Positions 5,870 to 6,826 of a stretch of 6,826 nt of DNA are shown here, one piece after another. The number at the start of each line of letters is the position of its first letter. The stretch's first letter is position 1. This DNA is from Chlamydiota bacterium. GTDB lineage: Bacteria > Chlamydiota > Chlamydiia > Chlamydiales > SLFE01. A program made the translations under genes and the position numbers. The stretch covers positions 1 to 6,826 of the forward strand of contig JAAKFL010000098.1 of assembly GCA_011065065.1 (NCBI GenBank), given 5' to 3'. Below the pieces are notes generated by a model. That model was not told the origin of the DNA and did not search any database. It saw only the letters and a list, made by a program, of their open reading frames with translations.

Positions 5870-6534
5870 TATTAGAAGCTGAGAACATTCATAAGACCTT
5901 TCGGGGGCCGACACCATTTCAGGTTTTGAAGGGAGTCTCCCTCCAAGTGAATCGCGGAGAATCGGTGGCAATTATGGGGCGATCGGGAGAAGGGAAAAGC
6001 ACCTTGCTGAGTATCCTGGGAACCTTGGATGAACCTGATCAAGGCAACCTTAAGATCGGGGGACTACCCGCCTCGTCTTCTTTACTGAATGAGATCCGTT
6101 CGAAGAACGTCGGGTTTATTTTTCAGTCGTTTCATTTGATGCAGGACTTTACAGTACTGGAGAATATTCTCATGCCCGCGAAAATTGCTCGAGTTCCCTG
6201 TGGGAAGGGGAGTGAAGCTTATAATCGGGCCCTATCATTGATTGAGCGTGTGGGATTAGGAGATCATACCCATCAATTAGCCAAGTTGCTTTCCGGTGGT
6301 GAAAAGCAGCGCGTGGCCATTGCGCGAGCGCTGTGTAATGATCCTGATATTATTATGGCGGACGAGCCCTCTGGAAATCTTGATTTGGCGAATGCACAGT
6401 CTATTCATGATCTGTTGATTACCTTGGTGAAGGAAGAGGGGAAGTCATTGATCTTAGTCACGCACAGTCCGGAGCTTGCCCGTATGTGCGACCGTGTGTA
6501 TGTCTTGCAAGAAGGCAAGCTGTTAATGGCATAA
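5866..6534 (+). CDS. lolD: Lipoprotein-releasing ABC transporter ATP-binding protein LolD
   Basis: This 222-residue cytoplasmic ATPase is of normal length for LolD. In order it shows Walker A GRSGEGKST (38-46), the Q-loop at Q87 (IFQSFHLM), the signature LSGGEKQR (142-149), Walker B IIMADE (162-167, with D166 and catalytic E167), the D-loop around GNLD (170-173), and the switch His H200 (VTHS). All ATPase residues are present. FQSFHLMQDFTVLENI (86-101) is typical of the MacB/LolD subfamily. ATG overlaps the lolE stop by four bases, and GAGG at 5857-5860 gives a good ribosome binding site inside lolE, so the two subunits are translationally coupled. The product powers the LolE-type permease in lipoprotein release. 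A MacB- or FtsE-like role is less likely given the LolC/E partner. Confidence 0.9.
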   Translation: MILEAENIHKTFRGPTPFQVLKGVSLQVNRGESVAIMGRSGEGKSTLLSILGTLDEPDQGNLKIGGLPASSSLLNEIRSKNVGFIFQSFHLMQDFTVLENILMPAKIARVPCGKGSEAYNRALSLIERVGLGDHTHQLAKLLSGGEKQRVAIARALCNDPDIIMADEPSGNLDLANAQSIHDLLITLVKEEGKSLILVTHSPELARMCDRVYVLQEGKLLMA

Positions 6535-6558
6535 GTCAGTTCTTGGAGCCCCGAGCGG

Positions 6559-6826
6559 CTATCGCCGCTCATATCGTGAAGTAAACTCAGCAGGGCTGGA
6601 AGCCCGACATTTGTCAGCCCAGTCTGTAGCGAAGCGGAGGGCTGGGAAAACGAACAAAAAAACATCAAAGCCCTGAAAGGGTGACACTGACCGCGGCTTA
6701 TGTCACCCTTTCAGGGCTTTATATGATGTTTGAATGGTCCCAGGCCTCCGCTCCGCTACAGCCTGGGCTGACAAATGTCGGGCTTCCAGCCCTGCTGAGT
6801 TTACTTCACGATATGAGCGGCGATAG
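6559..6826. repeat. Long nested palindromic element downstream of lolD, running to the window edge
   Basis: The outer arms are 6559-6647 and 6738-6826, 89 bases each with three mismatches. The outermost 64 pairs are perfect. A second, inner inverted repeat (6661-6730) is nested in the centre. The left arm begins beside a small hairpin, GAGCGG/CCGCTC (6553-6558 with 6565-6570). If the symmetry continues, the right arm should extend beyond the window with CCGCTC. The arms contain GGGCTGGAAGCCC-like and CAGCCCAG motifs resembling bacterial REP/MITE-type dispersed repeats. No transposase or other gene lies within it. It begins 25 bases after the lolD stop, so as RNA it would fold at the 3' end of the lol transcript. 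Confidence 0.92.
6661..6730 (+). terminator. Inner hairpin of the palindrome, candidate transcription terminator for lolD
   Basis: Bases 6667-6686 pair perfectly with 6701-6720 (20 pairs) around a 14-base loop that contains the self-complementary CCGCGG. AACATC and GATGTT extend the stem after a four-base bulge on the right. The stem is strong, but only a short T run (TTT, 6718-6720) follows, so termination is possible rather than shown. It could work in both directions. Confidence 0.35.

Noticed and set aside
6405..6668. Minus-strand open frame across the lolD end and the palindrome (87 codons)
   Set aside because: It is antisense to lolD and repeat sequence, with no domain and no ribosome binding site.

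Overview
The window most likely comes from a member of the Chlamydiota, and more probably an environmental (amoeba-associated) lineage than a pathogenic Chlamydia. The main reason is the run ribosomal protein L33 gene – LolC/E-type permease gene – LolD-type ATPase gene. From memory this matches CT150-CT151-CT152 of C. trachomatis, but I could not check it here. A second reason is a short RodZ-like protein with no periplasmic domain, as described for chlamydial CT009. The genus cannot be named from this sequence.

Layout. Bases 12-356 (+) encode a small protein I do not recognise. It overlaps tail to tail with a minus-strand operon, rodZ (1673-1269) then a DUF368/PopT gene (1269-280), whose two genes share one base (TAATG). 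A 364-base non-coding stretch (1674-2037) separates this operon from the plus-strand genes. It holds a TATAAT box for rodZ, a 48-bp inverted repeat built from ACAGGAT motifs, and a candidate promoter with a perfect 13-bp dyad in its spacer. Next is the most unusual gene of the window (2038-4119). It encodes a 693-residue protein with three tandem DnaQ-like DEDDh exonuclease folds. The outer two keep all catalytic residues, the middle one has lost four of five, and the protein ends in a strongly basic tail that resembles a eukaryotic nuclear localisation signal. A hairpin and a good promoter follow, then rpmG-lolE-lolD (4241-6534). The window closes inside a long nested palindrome (6559-6826).

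How the genes fit together. rodZ and popT both concern the cell wall and cell shape: RodZ anchors MreB at the membrane, and DUF368 proteins recycle undecaprenyl phosphate. lolE-lolD encode an inner-membrane ABC machine that releases lipoproteins for the outer membrane, and rpmG is a housekeeping ribosomal gene in front of it. The exonuclease gene looks like an accessory insertion between these core loci. It is visibly richer in A+T (sampled 60-base lines give about 30-43% G+C, against about 42-55% in lolE, lolD and popT), it has its own candidate promoter and terminator, and a palindromic repeat lies upstream.
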